Assembly (NCBI GenBank): GCA_014874485.1
Contig: JADBJK010000031.1
Coordinates: 22,532-86,531 of the forward strand
DNA: 64,000 bases
Reading direction: 5' to 3'
Source: Chloroflexota bacterium
GTDB lineage: Bacteria; Chloroflexota; Anaerolineae; DTLA01
Under the pieces are notes generated by a model. The model searched no databases, was not told the origin of the DNA, and saw only the letters and a list, made by a program, of their open reading frames with translations. Of the stretch, positions 17,520 through 24,203 are shown piece after piece (position 1 is the stretch's first letter; every line of letters begins with the position of its first letter). Made by a program: the position numbers and the translations under genes.

Positions 17520-17591
17520 GCGGAAGTGGCTCAGCGGTAGAGCATCTCCTTGCCAAGGAGAGGGTCGCGGGTTCAAATCCCGTCTTCCGCT
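17520..17591 (+). tRNA. tRNA-Gly (GCC)
   Basis: 72 nt cloverleaf: acceptor GCGGAAG/CTTCCGC, anticodon loop TTGCCAA, discriminator T. CCA is not encoded. It lies 7 nt after tRNA-Phe. Confidence 0.95.
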
Positions 17592-17595
17592 CCTT

Positions 17596-17683
17596 TTGTT
17601 CTGTTGGGCGACGTAGCCAAGTGGCAAGGCAGGGGTCTGCAAAACCCCGACCGCGGGTTCAAGTCCCGCCGTCGCCTCCACAA
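17596..17683. repeat. Attachment site, left 88-bp direct repeat
   Basis: Begins TTGTTCTGTTGG and ends CCTCCACAA; identical over 88 bp to 21863-21950. It includes tRNA-Cys with 11 bp of 5' and 3 bp of 3' flank. Confidence 0.9.
17607..17680 (+). tRNA. tRNA-Cys (GCA), copy 1, within the left attachment repeat
   Basis: 74 nt including an encoded CCA: acceptor GGCGACG/CGTCGCC, anticodon loop CTGCAAA, discriminator T. It is wholly contained in the 88-bp repeat and identical to the copy at 21874-21947. Confidence 0.95.
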
Positions 17684-17761
17684 CACTACAGGTAGCCCCC
17701 AAAGCGGCCTTTGCCCCCTACAGGTAGGGCCGCTTTCGCTTTGCCCTTCGCCTGATGGTGC

Positions 17762-17783
17762 TGACGGCATCATTACACCATCA
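17762..17783 (+). repeat. Subterminal 22-bp repeat, left copy
   Basis: TGACGGCATCATTACACCATCA matches 21706-21727 at 20 of 22 positions. Its last 8 bases also form an inverted repeat with TGATGGTG at 17753-17760. It lies between the att repeat and the integrase start, the place expected for integrase arm or excisionase sites. Confidence 0.65.
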
Positions 17784-17794
17784 GGAGGTGCACC

Positions 17795-18907
17795 ATGACC
17801 CGCCGAAACCCAGGCGAAGGAAGCGTCTTTCAGCGCCGCGATGGGCGCTGGCAGGCCTCGCTCCAACTGAACGGCATCCGCAAAGTTGTTTACGGCAAGA
17901 CGGCCCAGGAAGCCCGCCAGAAGTTGGCCGCCTTGCGAAAGCAGGTGGCCACGCTGAACGGCCTACCCGACGCGGGACGGCGAACGGTAAATGACCTGCT
18001 GGACGCCTGGCTTGAGGTTTGCGCCCCGTCCTGGAGACCGTCCACGCTGGAGAGCCACCGCGAAGTGGCCGACCTGCACATTCGCCCCACGCTGGGCAAG
18101 GTGCGCCTGGAGCGGCTTTCGCCCGTCCAGGTGCAAGGCCTCACCAAGACCCTACAGAAAGCCGGGAAGCCGCGAACGGCGCTGAAGGCCTACGCCGTCC
18201 TGCACCGCGCCTGCCAGTTGGCCGTCCTGTGGGGCTGGCTTCCGCAAAACCCGTGCGGTAGGATACCGCGCCCCCAGTACCGCCCCGAAGGTAGGCAGGT
18301 TTGGACAACCGCCCAACTCCAAGCGTTCCTGCAAGAGACGCGGGGCCACTGGCTTGGCCCGCTGTGGGCGTTCCTTGCGGCTTCGGGCTGTCGCATCGGC
18401 GAAGCGCTTGGGCTGTCCTGGGACGCCGTCAACTGGGAGACCGCCACCGTTGCCATCGCCCACAACCTGCAGAGAGTGGGGGGCCGCTGGGAGTTGGAGC
18501 GGCCCAAGACCGCATCGGGCGAACGCACCATTGCCCTGCCTGACTGGGGCATCGCCGCGCTGAAGCGGCAACGGGTACAGCAAGCCGAATGGCGTTTGCA
18601 AGCCGGGGCATCCTGGGCAAACGAGCGGGGCCTCGTGTTCACCAGGGCGAACGGTGCGCCGCTCCACTGCACAACGGTTGCCAGGGCCATGCGGGAAGTG
18701 TGCAAGCGCCTGGAGTTGCCGCCGCTATCGCCTCACGGGCTGCGACATCTCCACGCAAGCCTGCTACTGGCAGAGGGCGTGGGAGTCCCGCAAGTGGCCC
18801 AACGGCTTGGCCACGCCGACCCGCGCATCACGCTGCAGGTGTACGGCCACGCCCTGGGCGGTGATGACGCGGCTACAAAGGCGCTAGGGCGGGCGATTCG
18901 GGGGTAG
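17795..18907 (+). CDS. int: Tyrosine recombinase / phage-type integrase
   Basis: The protein is 370 aa with the three usual parts: an N-terminal arm-binding region (SVFQRRDGRWQASLQLNG), a core-binding SAM-like domain (TVNDLLDAWLEVCAPSW) and a catalytic domain. Catalytic residues are Arg200 (GCRIGEAL), His314 and Arg317 (HGLRHLH), His340 (RLGHAD) and nucleophile Tyr350. The common Thr of LRHTH is Leu here. ATG 17795 follows TCAGGAGGTG. It lies 112 bp inside the left att repeat and should catalyse integration at tRNA-Cys. Confidence 0.93.
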   Translation: MTRRNPGEGSVFQRRDGRWQASLQLNGIRKVVYGKTAQEARQKLAALRKQVATLNGLPDAGRRTVNDLLDAWLEVCAPSWRPSTLESHREVADLHIRPTLGKVRLERLSPVQVQGLTKTLQKAGKPRTALKAYAVLHRACQLAVLWGWLPQNPCGRIPRPQYRPEGRQVWTTAQLQAFLQETRGHWLGPLWAFLAASGCRIGEALGLSWDAVNWETATVAIAHNLQRVGGRWELERPKTASGERTIALPDWGIAALKRQRVQQAEWRLQAGASWANERGLVFTRANGAPLHCTTVARAMREVCKRLELPPLSPHGLRHLHASLLLAEGVGVPQVAQRLGHADPRITLQVYGHALGGDDAATKALGRAIRG

Positions 18908-19006
18908 GCCGTAAAATGACCTATGGGGGGCGTCCTCATGCGCCCCCCGCCCCTGCTGTGAACGTTAGTCAACGCATAGCCGGTAAACGCGGGGCGCTGC
19001 CACGCA

Positions 19007-19035
19007 TTGCCAAGCGCCGCGCCCTGTGGTACAAT
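19007..19035 (+). promoter_or_regulatory. Promoter of structured RNA copy 1
   Basis: TTGCCA, 17 bp, TACAAT. Predicted transcription start about 19042, directly before the first hairpin. Confidence 0.75.
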
Positions 19036-19041
19036 TGCCGC

Positions 19042-19159
19042 AAAGAAAGCGCCCTGCGACGCGCGAACGTCCAGGGCGGCGGCTAGGGCGGGCCTATCGC
19101 CCCAGCGAGTGGATTGTAGCACAATGGCCCGTCCTGGCAAACGCTGGGGCGGGCTTTTT
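19042..19159 (+). ncRNA. Structured small RNA, copy 1, about 118 nt
   Basis: Hairpin 1 (19051-19077) has GCCCTG/CAGGGC, a bulged C, GACG/CGTC and a hexaloop CGCGAA. Hairpin 2 is GGGCG/CGCCC. A conserved stretch AGCG...GGAT...TAGCACAA follows, then a 10-bp terminator with loop GCAAACGC and TTTTT (19155-19159). Every element has a counterpart in 21583-21706 with changed but still paired stems. It ends 15 bp before the HTH gene, so it could be a free RNA or a leader that ends transcription conditionally. Confidence 0.7.
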
Positions 19160-19174
19160 GCTGCGAGGCGGAGT

Positions 19175-19825
19175 ATGGACACGTGGAAAGAAACCCATAT
19201 CGTGGAAGGCAAACTTGAAGACCTTGCCCGGTATCTCTTGCGGAAGACGCGCCCCTACTGGCACGTTGACCTGGGCGAGGGCAAAAGCCTGCAGGTTCAG
19301 TGTGCGCGCCCGCGGCTGAACGCGCTGCCCGACCCCGATGATGCCATTTTGGAGATGGAAGCCTTCTTGCTGAAGCCAGACCCCGACAATCCCAACGCCG
19401 CCGTCGCATGGCCGGTAGGGAGCGCCGTGGAGTTTCGCCTGCTGCGAATCACAGACAACCGCACCGAGGTTACCGTGCAATGCCACTACCCGCAATTGAC
19501 CGACCGCGTGCAAGCCTTAATCGCTGCGGTTCTGGAGACGTGGCCCCATCCCGTGCAGAGCGCGGCGCAAAGAGTTGACGCGCCCCGGCCCGAGACCTCG
19601 GAGCCTGCGGTGCATAAGGGCGAAGAGGCAGACTGCCTCGCCGCTATCCGAGAAGGGCCTGATAGAGACATAATCAGATTATGGCGCGAAGGCTATACCG
19701 CCTCTGAAATCGCAGAGCAGAGCGGCTTCGCCAGCAAGACGGTGAGCAACCGCATTTGCGAGTTGCGAAAGACGTTTGGGGATGGCGTGGTGCCACGCCG
19801 CAGGCCTCACAGATGGAAAAACTGA
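19175..19825 (+). CDS. HTH-containing protein of the integrative element
   Basis: The protein is 216 aa. The C-terminal 50 residues contain a sigma-region-4-like helix-turn-helix (IIRLWREGYTASEIAEQSG, SKTVSNRICELRKTFG) followed by a basic tail RRRPHRWKN, suggesting DNA binding. The first 130 residues form an alternating strand-helix domain (VEFRLLRITDNRTEVTVQCHYP) without a recognised motif. ATG 19175 is just after the RNA 1 terminator with GGCGGAG upstream; the longer track ORF would overlap that RNA. It is probably a regulator of the element. A strong terminator follows at 19866. Confidence 0.7.
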   Translation: MDTWKETHIVEGKLEDLARYLLRKTRPYWHVDLGEGKSLQVQCARPRLNALPDPDDAILEMEAFLLKPDPDNPNAAVAWPVGSAVEFRLLRITDNRTEVTVQCHYPQLTDRVQALIAAVLETWPHPVQSAAQRVDAPRPETSEPAVHKGEEADCLAAIREGPDRDIIRLWREGYTASEIAEQSGFASKTVSNRICELRKTFGDGVVPRRRPHRWKN

Positions 19826-19865
19826 TGGAATCCGGGTATTGATTCCCTGGAATAGGCAGGGCTAG

Positions 19866-19898
19866 ACTGGCGGGTGAAAGAACCCGCCAGTTTCTTTT
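19866..19898 (+). terminator. Rho-independent terminator
   Basis: Perfect 10-bp stem ACTGGCGGGT/ACCCGCCAGT, 6-base loop, then TTCTTTT. It separates the HTH gene from the following small genes. Confidence 0.85.
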
Positions 19899-19910
19899 GG
19901 GAGGACAGAC

Positions 19911-20072
19911 ATGCAAAGCCCAATCAGGTTTCGGCTTCTGTTGTCCGAGGAAGAGTACCACGCCCTGGTGCGCCTGTCGGAGCGGGAACTGCGACCGCTG
20001 ATGCACCAGGTGCGAGCCATACTGCGAGCGGAACTCCAGCGGGAGGGGCTTCTGGAGCCGACGCAGGAGTAA
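19911..20072 (+). CDS. Small ribbon-helix-helix-like protein, 53 aa
   Basis: This ORF is too short for the supplied track. It starts at ATG 19911 after GGGAGGACAG and ends at TAA 20070. The sequence begins MQSPIRFRLLLSEEEYHAL and continues with an amphipathic Arg/Glu-rich helix pair (RLSERELRPLMHQVRAILRAEL), the look of Arc/CopG-type DNA-binding proteins. In a mobile element such a protein commonly represses replication or integrase genes. Coding is supported by the ribosome site and position directly after a terminator. Confidence 0.6.
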   Translation: MQSPIRFRLLLSEEEYHALVRLSERELRPLMHQVRAILRAELQREGLLEPTQE

Positions 20073-20125
20073 GAACTTGCCCCCGACGCTGGCACGCCGG
20101 GGGCGGGACAAAAGGGGGTTGTGTT

Positions 20126-20491
20126 ATGCATGGTACCAACGAGCGGGAGCGCTGTCAAATCTACGCCCAGGGGCGGGTTGTGGGCCACGTCCAGGGCGAC
20201 GTTTTCGTGAAGCGTGTCCGTGGGAGCGTCCACATGCTACGGAAACCCAGGGCCTGGGCGCTGGACTGCCAAAGCCTTGACGATGCCGAGGCCCTCGGAG
20301 CGCGGCAAGTGGAAGTCCACGACACGGAGTCGGGGCTGACCTATCGGGCCTCGGTTGCCCTGATTCGCGCGCGGGGCTTTCAGTTTGACCGCGGCTTCGG
20401 GCGGCAAATCGCCTTGCCGCTTGACCAGTGGAACATGGAGCGGCCAGGTGCGCCGAAGGCTGTGCAGTTGGGCCTTGCCCTGGGAGTGTGA
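20126..20491 (+). CDS. Unknown protein, 121 aa
   Basis: Start ATG 20126 follows AAAGGGGG. The chain begins with a strand-rich stretch (CQIYAQGRVVGHVQGDVFVKRV), has a central SLDDAEALGARQVEVHD segment and ends in hydrophobic LGLALGV. No known motif, signal or membrane span is recognised. It is followed after 4 bp by the replication initiator, so the two are probably co-translated and may act together in replication or its control. Coding confidence rests on spacing, ribosome site and codon pattern. Confidence 0.6.
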   Translation: MHGTNERERCQIYAQGRVVGHVQGDVFVKRVRGSVHMLRKPRAWALDCQSLDDAEALGARQVEVHDTESGLTYRASVALIRARGFQFDRGFGRQIALPLDQWNMERPGAPKAVQLGLALGV

Positions 20492-20495
20492 GGCG

Positions 20496-21173
20496 GTGGG
20501 CGGCGGCAACGGCGCAGGGTGGGTGCGAGTCCCCAAATCGGCGGCCTTTGACAAGCGGCTGTCGTGTACCGAGCGCCTTGTCCTAGTGGCGCTGCTGTCC
20601 TTTGACTTCTCCGACGCGCGGGGCAAGTCCAAAGGCTACTGCTGGCCGTCGGTTGGCACGCTGGCCGAACTTGTCGGACGTTCGCGTCGCACCATTCAGG
20701 CGGCGCTTGCCAGGCTTGAGGCCGTCGGCTACATCCGCGTTGAGCACAACGTCGGAGGCCCAGGTGGGGGAAGTAGCAATCGGTACCACCTTGTGCTGGA
20801 GAGCGACGTGCAGAAAACTGCACCTCGCTATGCGAGCGACGCGCAATTTTCTGCGAGCGACGTGCAGAAAATTGCACCCCCCGACACGCAGAAAATTGCA
20901 CCCGAAGAAGAAGAAGATAGAAGAAGCACAACCGAAGAAGAAGAAACTTACGACCCTCGCATTCGTGATTTTATGGACATCTTGAAAGCGACGGTTGCTC
21001 CGTCCACGTTTGGAGCCTACCTTGCGGATATGAGGGTGTCGGCCTCGGACGGGCTTTTGGTGGTAGCCGAAGCGCATGGCATGGCCGCCACGCGGTTGCG
21101 GCCAAAGGTAGAAAGCGCGGCGAAGCAGGCTGGTTTCGCCGCTGTGGTGTTCGCTGAACAGGCGGCGGGGTAG
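20496..21173 (+). CDS. Replication initiator-like winged-helix protein (HTH_36 plus DnaA N-like domain)
   Basis: The protein is 225 aa. An HTH_36-type winged helix occupies residues 10-105 (LSCTERLVLVALLSF, GYCWPSVGTLAELVGRSRRTIQAALARLEAVGYI). A repetitive linker (DVQKTAP, DVQKIAPP, TQKIAPEEEED) follows, then a C-terminal DnaA domain I-like region (FMDILKATVAPSTFGAYLADM). Phage and mobile-element replication proteins share this plan. GTG 20496 is chosen because it starts 4 bp after the previous stop. The linker DNA carries iteron-like repeats, so the origin probably lies in the gene. Confidence 0.75.
   Translation: MGGGNGAGWVRVPKSAAFDKRLSCTERLVLVALLSFDFSDARGKSKGYCWPSVGTLAELVGRSRRTIQAALARLEAVGYIRVEHNVGGPGGGSSNRYHLVLESDVQKTAPRYASDAQFSASDVQKIAPPDTQKIAPEEEEDRRSTTEEEETYDPRIRDFMDILKATVAPSTFGAYLADMRVSASDGLLVVAEAHGMAATRLRPKVESAAKQAGFAAVVFAEQAAG
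20801..20903. repeat. Iteron-like repeats inside the replication gene
   Basis: Four copies of a core resembling GTGCAGAAAATTGCAC (starts near 20808, 20862 and 20886), one of them inverted (GCGCAATTTTCTGC at 20841). They are followed by a GAA-rich purine run to 20946. The repeats also encode the linker VQK(T/I)AP. The arrangement fits a replication origin recognised by the encoded initiator. Confidence 0.65.
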
Positions 21174-21264
21174 AGTTGCGGCCTGTGCGCGCGGGACGGG
21201 AAGGGGACATCCCAGGACGCGGGAAGCCGCCATCCCGGCACCCCGCGCGGGGTAGGGGGGCATC

Positions 21265-21423
21265 ATGCGAGACGAGATGCTGATTTGTAGCCCACAGGGG
21301 GGTTGTGTGTGGCAGTCTTGCGGGCGGGCAAGCCTTCAGTTGGGCCAAAAGCCCAGGCGGGAGACGGCGAAGGGCCGCCCATCTAAACGGCTGAAAAATG
21401 GCCCCTGTGCAACTTCCGACTAG
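21265..21423 (+). CDS. Possible small protein, 52 aa
   Basis: ATG 21265 to TAG 21423, preceded by GGTAGGGGGG. The product is basic with three Cys in the first half (MLICSPQGGCVWQSCGR) and a Lys/Arg-rich second half. No family is recognised, and the ORF is short enough to be chance. It lies between the replication gene and RNA copy 2. Confidence 0.3.
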   Translation: MRDEMLICSPQGGCVWQSCGRASLQLGQKPRRETAKGRPSKRLKNGPCATSD

Positions 21424-21510
21424 GCGCATTATGTAAATACGTCAAGCCTTGCCGCGTCCTCATGCGCCCGAATGCGGGCGAGTAAGGCCATTGCCCCTAA
21501 ATGCCCCAGA

Positions 21511-21550
21511 GTGGCCAAAAATGGCCAAAAGCGGCCAAGAACGACCTAAC
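21511..21550. repeat. 10-bp phased tandem repeat
   Basis: Units GTGGCCAAAA, ATGGCCAAAA, GCGGCCAAGA and the diverged ACGACCTAAC lie head to tail, exactly one helical turn apart, 21 bp before the RNA copy 2 -10. This could be a bent or protein-coated control region. Confidence 0.7.
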
Positions 21551-21567
21551 ACTTTCGGGCCGACCTG

Positions 21568-21576
21568 TGCTATACT
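21568..21576 (+). promoter_or_regulatory. Extended -10 promoter of structured RNA copy 2
   Basis: TGCTATACT is an extended -10; no good -35 is seen at the right distance. The same TGTGCTATACT core occurs before the phosphofructokinase gene. Confidence 0.55.
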
Positions 21577-21582
21577 GTAGGC

Positions 21583-21706
21583 AAGCGAAAGCCCCCGCAA
21601 GGCCGCAACCTTCGGGGGCGTGGCCCGGATGGGGTAGCATCCGAGCGGGGATAGGATAGCACAACGCCCTGCCTGGTGCAAACGACCGGGCGGGGCTTCT
21701 GTTTTT
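21583..21706 (+). ncRNA. Structured small RNA, copy 2, about 124 nt
   Basis: Hairpin 1 (21591-21619) is GCCCCCG/CGGGGGC, bulged C, AAGG/CCTT, hexaloop CCGCAA. Hairpin 2 is CGGATG/CATCCG with loop GGGTAG. The conserved stretch AGCGGGGATAGGATAGCACAA follows, then a 12-bp terminator (two G-U pairs) with loop GCAAACG and TTCTGTTTTT. Architecture is the same as 19042-19159, with compensating stem changes. No gene follows before the right att repeat, which favours a free-standing RNA. Confidence 0.72.
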
Positions 21707-21727
21707 GACAGCATCAGTACACCATCA
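21706..21727 (+). repeat. Subterminal 22-bp repeat, right copy
   Basis: TGACAGCATCAGTACACCATCA, two mismatches from 17762-17783, same orientation. It lies 136 bp inside the right att repeat, next to a G-rich stretch with GGGCGTT-type repeats. Likely integrase arm site. Confidence 0.65.
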
Positions 21728-21862
21728 TCAGAGCGAAGGGGTATAGGCGCATGGGGGCCTGCAGGGGCGTTTACGGGCATTTAGAGGCGCTGCTGGGCGT
21801 TGACGGGCGTGAAGTAGCCCAGGGCCGCAAGGAAGCGCATCTTGTCCCGTTCCCTCTTTCGC

Positions 21863-21950
21863 TTGTTCTGTTGGGCGACGTAGCCAAGTGGCAAGGCAGG
21901 GGTCTGCAAAACCCCGACCGCGGGTTCAAGTCCCGCCGTCGCCTCCACAA
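21863..21950. repeat. Attachment site, right 88-bp direct repeat
   Basis: Identical to 17596-17683. It restores a complete tRNA-Cys at the right end of the element. Confidence 0.9.
21874..21947 (+). tRNA. tRNA-Cys (GCA), copy 2, within the right attachment repeat
   Basis: Identical to the copy at 17607-17680, including the encoded CCA. No tRNA promoter precedes it; transcription would have to come from the element or from RNA 2 read-through. Confidence 0.93.
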
Positions 21951-22000
21951 GGCTGTCATTCCGATGGCAGCCTTTGTTTTTCGCCCCTAACCCGGCGGAA

Positions 22001-22043
22001 CATGACCCACGTCATGGCACTCGCCCCAACATTCCGCTATACT
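22001..22043 (+). promoter_or_regulatory. Dyad and -10 of the peroxiredoxin gene
   Basis: CATGAC-CCAC-GTCATG (22001-22016) is a perfect 6-bp dyad of the TGA-N6-TCA type. TATACT is at 22038-22043; the centre-to--10 distance is 29.5 bp, as for the 15-kb promoter. Confidence 0.6.
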
Positions 22044-22074
22044 CTCCTTGTAAATCCATTCACGGAGGAATGCC

Positions 22075-22542
22075 ATGAGCGAGATGCCGAAACCCGGCCA
22101 GGCCGCGCCTGACTTTGAACTGCCGTCGGACCGCGGCGACAAGGTCCGCCTGTCCAACTTCCGAGGCAAGAAAGTCGTCCTGTACTTCTACCCCAAGGAC
22201 ATGACTTCGGGCTGCACCAAAGAAGCCTGCTCGTTCCGCGACAACTATCCCCAGTACGAGGAACAAGGCGCCGTCATCCTGGGCGTCAGCCCGGACCCGC
22301 CCCAAAGCCACGTGCGCTTCAAGAGCAAGTACAATCTCCCCTTCCTGCTCCTATCCGACGAGGATCACAAGGTCGCCGAACAGTACGGCGTCTGGGGCGA
22401 GAAGCAGATGTACGGCCGCGCCTACCAGGGCATCCTGCGCACCACCTTCGTCATTGACGAAGAAGGCGGAATCGCCAAGGTCTTCACCAAGGTTAAACCC
22501 GACGGCCACGGCGAGGAAGTGTTGGGGGCACTGGCCGAATAG
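22075..22542 (+). CDS. bcp: Peroxiredoxin, BCP/PrxQ type
   Basis: The protein is 155 aa. The peroxidatic Cys is in the motif YPKDMTSGCTKEACSF (Cys47), with the resolving Cys five residues later (Cys52), the atypical 2-Cys PrxQ arrangement. It reduces H2O2 and organic hydroperoxides in the cytoplasm with thioredoxin. ATG 22075 follows ACGGAGGAATG. It is a single gene right outside the integrative element, behind a CRP/FNR-type dyad, suggesting redox-linked control. Confidence 0.93.
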   Translation: MSEMPKPGQAAPDFELPSDRGDKVRLSNFRGKKVVLYFYPKDMTSGCTKEACSFRDNYPQYEEQGAVILGVSPDPPQSHVRFKSKYNLPFLLLSDEDHKVAEQYGVWGEKQMYGRAYQGILRTTFVIDEEGGIAKVFTKVKPDGHGEEVLGALAE

Positions 22543-22548
22543 GCCCTC

Positions 22549-24132
22549 TCACGGGTCAATCCGCAAGTTGGCGGGCTGCACCATCTCTATCCAGTAGCCC
22601 TGGCCCGGCGTCATCTGCTTCAGCGTGTTCGCCTCGGGCGGCACCGTGAAATCGTAGAGCAGCCACGGCGAATCCGGCCGGTCGGCCCTGTAGGTATAGA
22701 GCCGCACGTACTTGCCTGTAATGGAAGCGAGCGCATCGGACACGTCGCGCGGCTCAAGGGAAGGATAGCCGATCAGGTTGAGGCCCGTGATGAGGGGAAT
22801 CTCCGTAGACGTTACTACGCGCAACCCCGAAACGGTGAGCGTACAGGGTTCGGTGGCGCGGAGCCATATCCCGTAGCGCAGGTCCAGGGCATCCAGCCCG
22901 CCGGTCTGCACCGGAGCGCCGGGCTGGTACACCCGCCAGCGGCTGTTGGATGCGAAGGCGTCGTACTGCATCGCCATGTCGTACTGGCTCGCGATGCTGG
23001 CAAAGACGTTGCTCGGCGTCGTATCGCTGATCGCGATGGGGATTGAGACCAAGTTCCAGCCCGCCTGCAACGGCTGCGTGAACGTTACGACAGGCTTGGG
23101 CGTTGCGGTCGGCGTTGGGGTTGGCTGGGGCGTCGGAGTGGGTTGCATCCCCATCAGGCTGATGCCCGTGTAATAGTGGCGCAAAATCTCATCAAACGTG
23201 GCGCCGCGCCTGGCCATGGCGATGGCCCCCTCCTGACACATCCCGACGCCGTGCCCCCACATCCACGTGTACCCGCACTCGCAGGCGACGCTGCGGCAAT
23301 AGGGCAGCGCCTGCACCCACACGTCCTCGCTGTTCCGCGTGTGCCCGTCGCAGTGGCCGAAGTAGAAGGCGCGGATAATGCTCCCGCGGTATGTGGCGAA
23401 CACGCCCCGCGTCTCCTCCACCGCCTGGTTCGTGCGCGAGAAGTGGACGCCCTTCCACACCTGACAGTGAGTCGTCGTGCAGACGTTGGCCCCCTGGGCG
23501 GCGTGATTCCAAGAGGTAACGGCGTAACTGCGTGCGGCCACGGCCTGGGCTTTCAATGCTTCCAACGGCGCAGAGGGCGGCAATTCCTGGGGCACCACGC
23601 CCTTCACGTACTCCTCCAGGTCCATCTCCACAACCTGGCCGTCGGGCATGAGCACGCGGATGGTGGTCGGCGCGGCAGCGATGGCGACGTCAAAATCGGG
23701 GGACCACGCCTGCTCGGGCGGGGTAGCCATCAGGCGGAACAGTTCTTCCTCTTGCGCGGGCGTGGGGTTCTCCACCACCAGGTCAAAGTCCACGCGGGCC
23801 GTGCGGCCGACCAGCACCCGCACATAGGTCTGCGACATGTCCAGGTAGCCCGCGGCACGGATCGCCACCGTCCACTGGCCGGGGGGCGCGGCGAGACGAT
23901 AGTACCCATCCGCGTCCGTGTACACGCCGCCGCGACCGCCCTCCAGGTACACGAACGCGCTTGCCACAGGGCGCTGCGTCAGGATGTCCCGCGCCTGCCC
24001 CCAGATGGCCCCGCTCTCAACAGGCGGCGCGAATCCCAACCCTGTGCCCGTCGCGGGCGCAGATGCCCACGCGAGCGGCGCGACCCAAAGGCATGCGACT
24101 GCCAAGACAAAAGCCCAACGACGCGCACCCAT
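22549..24132 (-). CDS. Secreted SpoIID/LytB-domain protein
   Basis: The protein is 527 aa. Signal peptide at residues 1-24 (FVLAVACLWVAPLAWASA). A carboxypeptidase-regulatory-like beta domain spans about 40-120 (GQARDILTQRPVASAFVYLEG, TDADGYYRL). A SpoIID domain spans about 165-330 (DLEEYVKGVVPQELPPSAPLEALKAQA, GHGVGMCQEGA). A Pro-Thr linker precedes a C-terminal region with AGWNLVSIPI-type repeats. SpoIID proteins act on peptidoglycan; this organism need not sporulate. The usual Ser in GHGVGMSQ is Cys here. Confidence 0.82.
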   Translation of the reverse strand: MGARRWAFVLAVACLWVAPLAWASAPATGTGLGFAPPVESGAIWGQARDILTQRPVASAFVYLEGGRGGVYTDADGYYRLAAPPGQWTVAIRAAGYLDMSQTYVRVLVGRTARVDFDLVVENPTPAQEEELFRLMATPPEQAWSPDFDVAIAAAPTTIRVLMPDGQVVEMDLEEYVKGVVPQELPPSAPLEALKAQAVAARSYAVTSWNHAAQGANVCTTTHCQVWKGVHFSRTNQAVEETRGVFATYRGSIIRAFYFGHCDGHTRNSEDVWVQALPYCRSVACECGYTWMWGHGVGMCQEGAIAMARRGATFDEILRHYYTGISLMGMQPTPTPQPTPTPTATPKPVVTFTQPLQAGWNLVSIPIAISDTTPSNVFASIASQYDMAMQYDAFASNSRWRVYQPGAPVQTGGLDALDLRYGIWLRATEPCTLTVSGLRVVTSTEIPLITGLNLIGYPSLEPRDVSDALASITGKYVRLYTYRADRPDSPWLLYDFTVPPEANTLKQMTPGQGYWIEMVQPANLRIDP

Positions 24133-24203
24133 AGCGTCTCCCCGGAATAGGGTTCCCTCTCATCCAAGAAAACGCGCCATGCCGCCGCAAGGTACGGCGA
24201 GAC

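Larger units (their letters stand above)
17596..21950. mobile_element. 4,267-bp integrative element in tRNA-Cys
   Basis: A perfect 88-bp direct repeat (17596-17683 and 21863-21950) containing the whole tRNA-Cys gene bounds the element. Inside are a tyrosine integrase beside the left end, two small structured RNAs, an HTH protein, a small RHH-like protein, an unknown 121-aa protein and a replication initiator. No relaxase, coupling protein or capsid gene is seen, so transfer would need a helper. The repeat distance gives the element length. Confidence 0.9.

Noticed and set aside
17451-17702. 83-aa ORF antisense to the tRNA genes
   Set aside because: It is a translated complement of three tRNA genes, a common annotation artefact.
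18924-18950. GGGGGGCG/CGCCCCCC hairpin after the integrase as terminator
   Set aside because: A stem is present, but no T-run follows and the G-run is common in this DNA; not enough for a call.
21781-21862. Minus-strand peptide ending near the right att site (contains FLAALGYFTPVN)
   Set aside because: It vaguely resembles a transposase C-terminus, but only about 30 codons are open and the frame runs into the tRNA complement.
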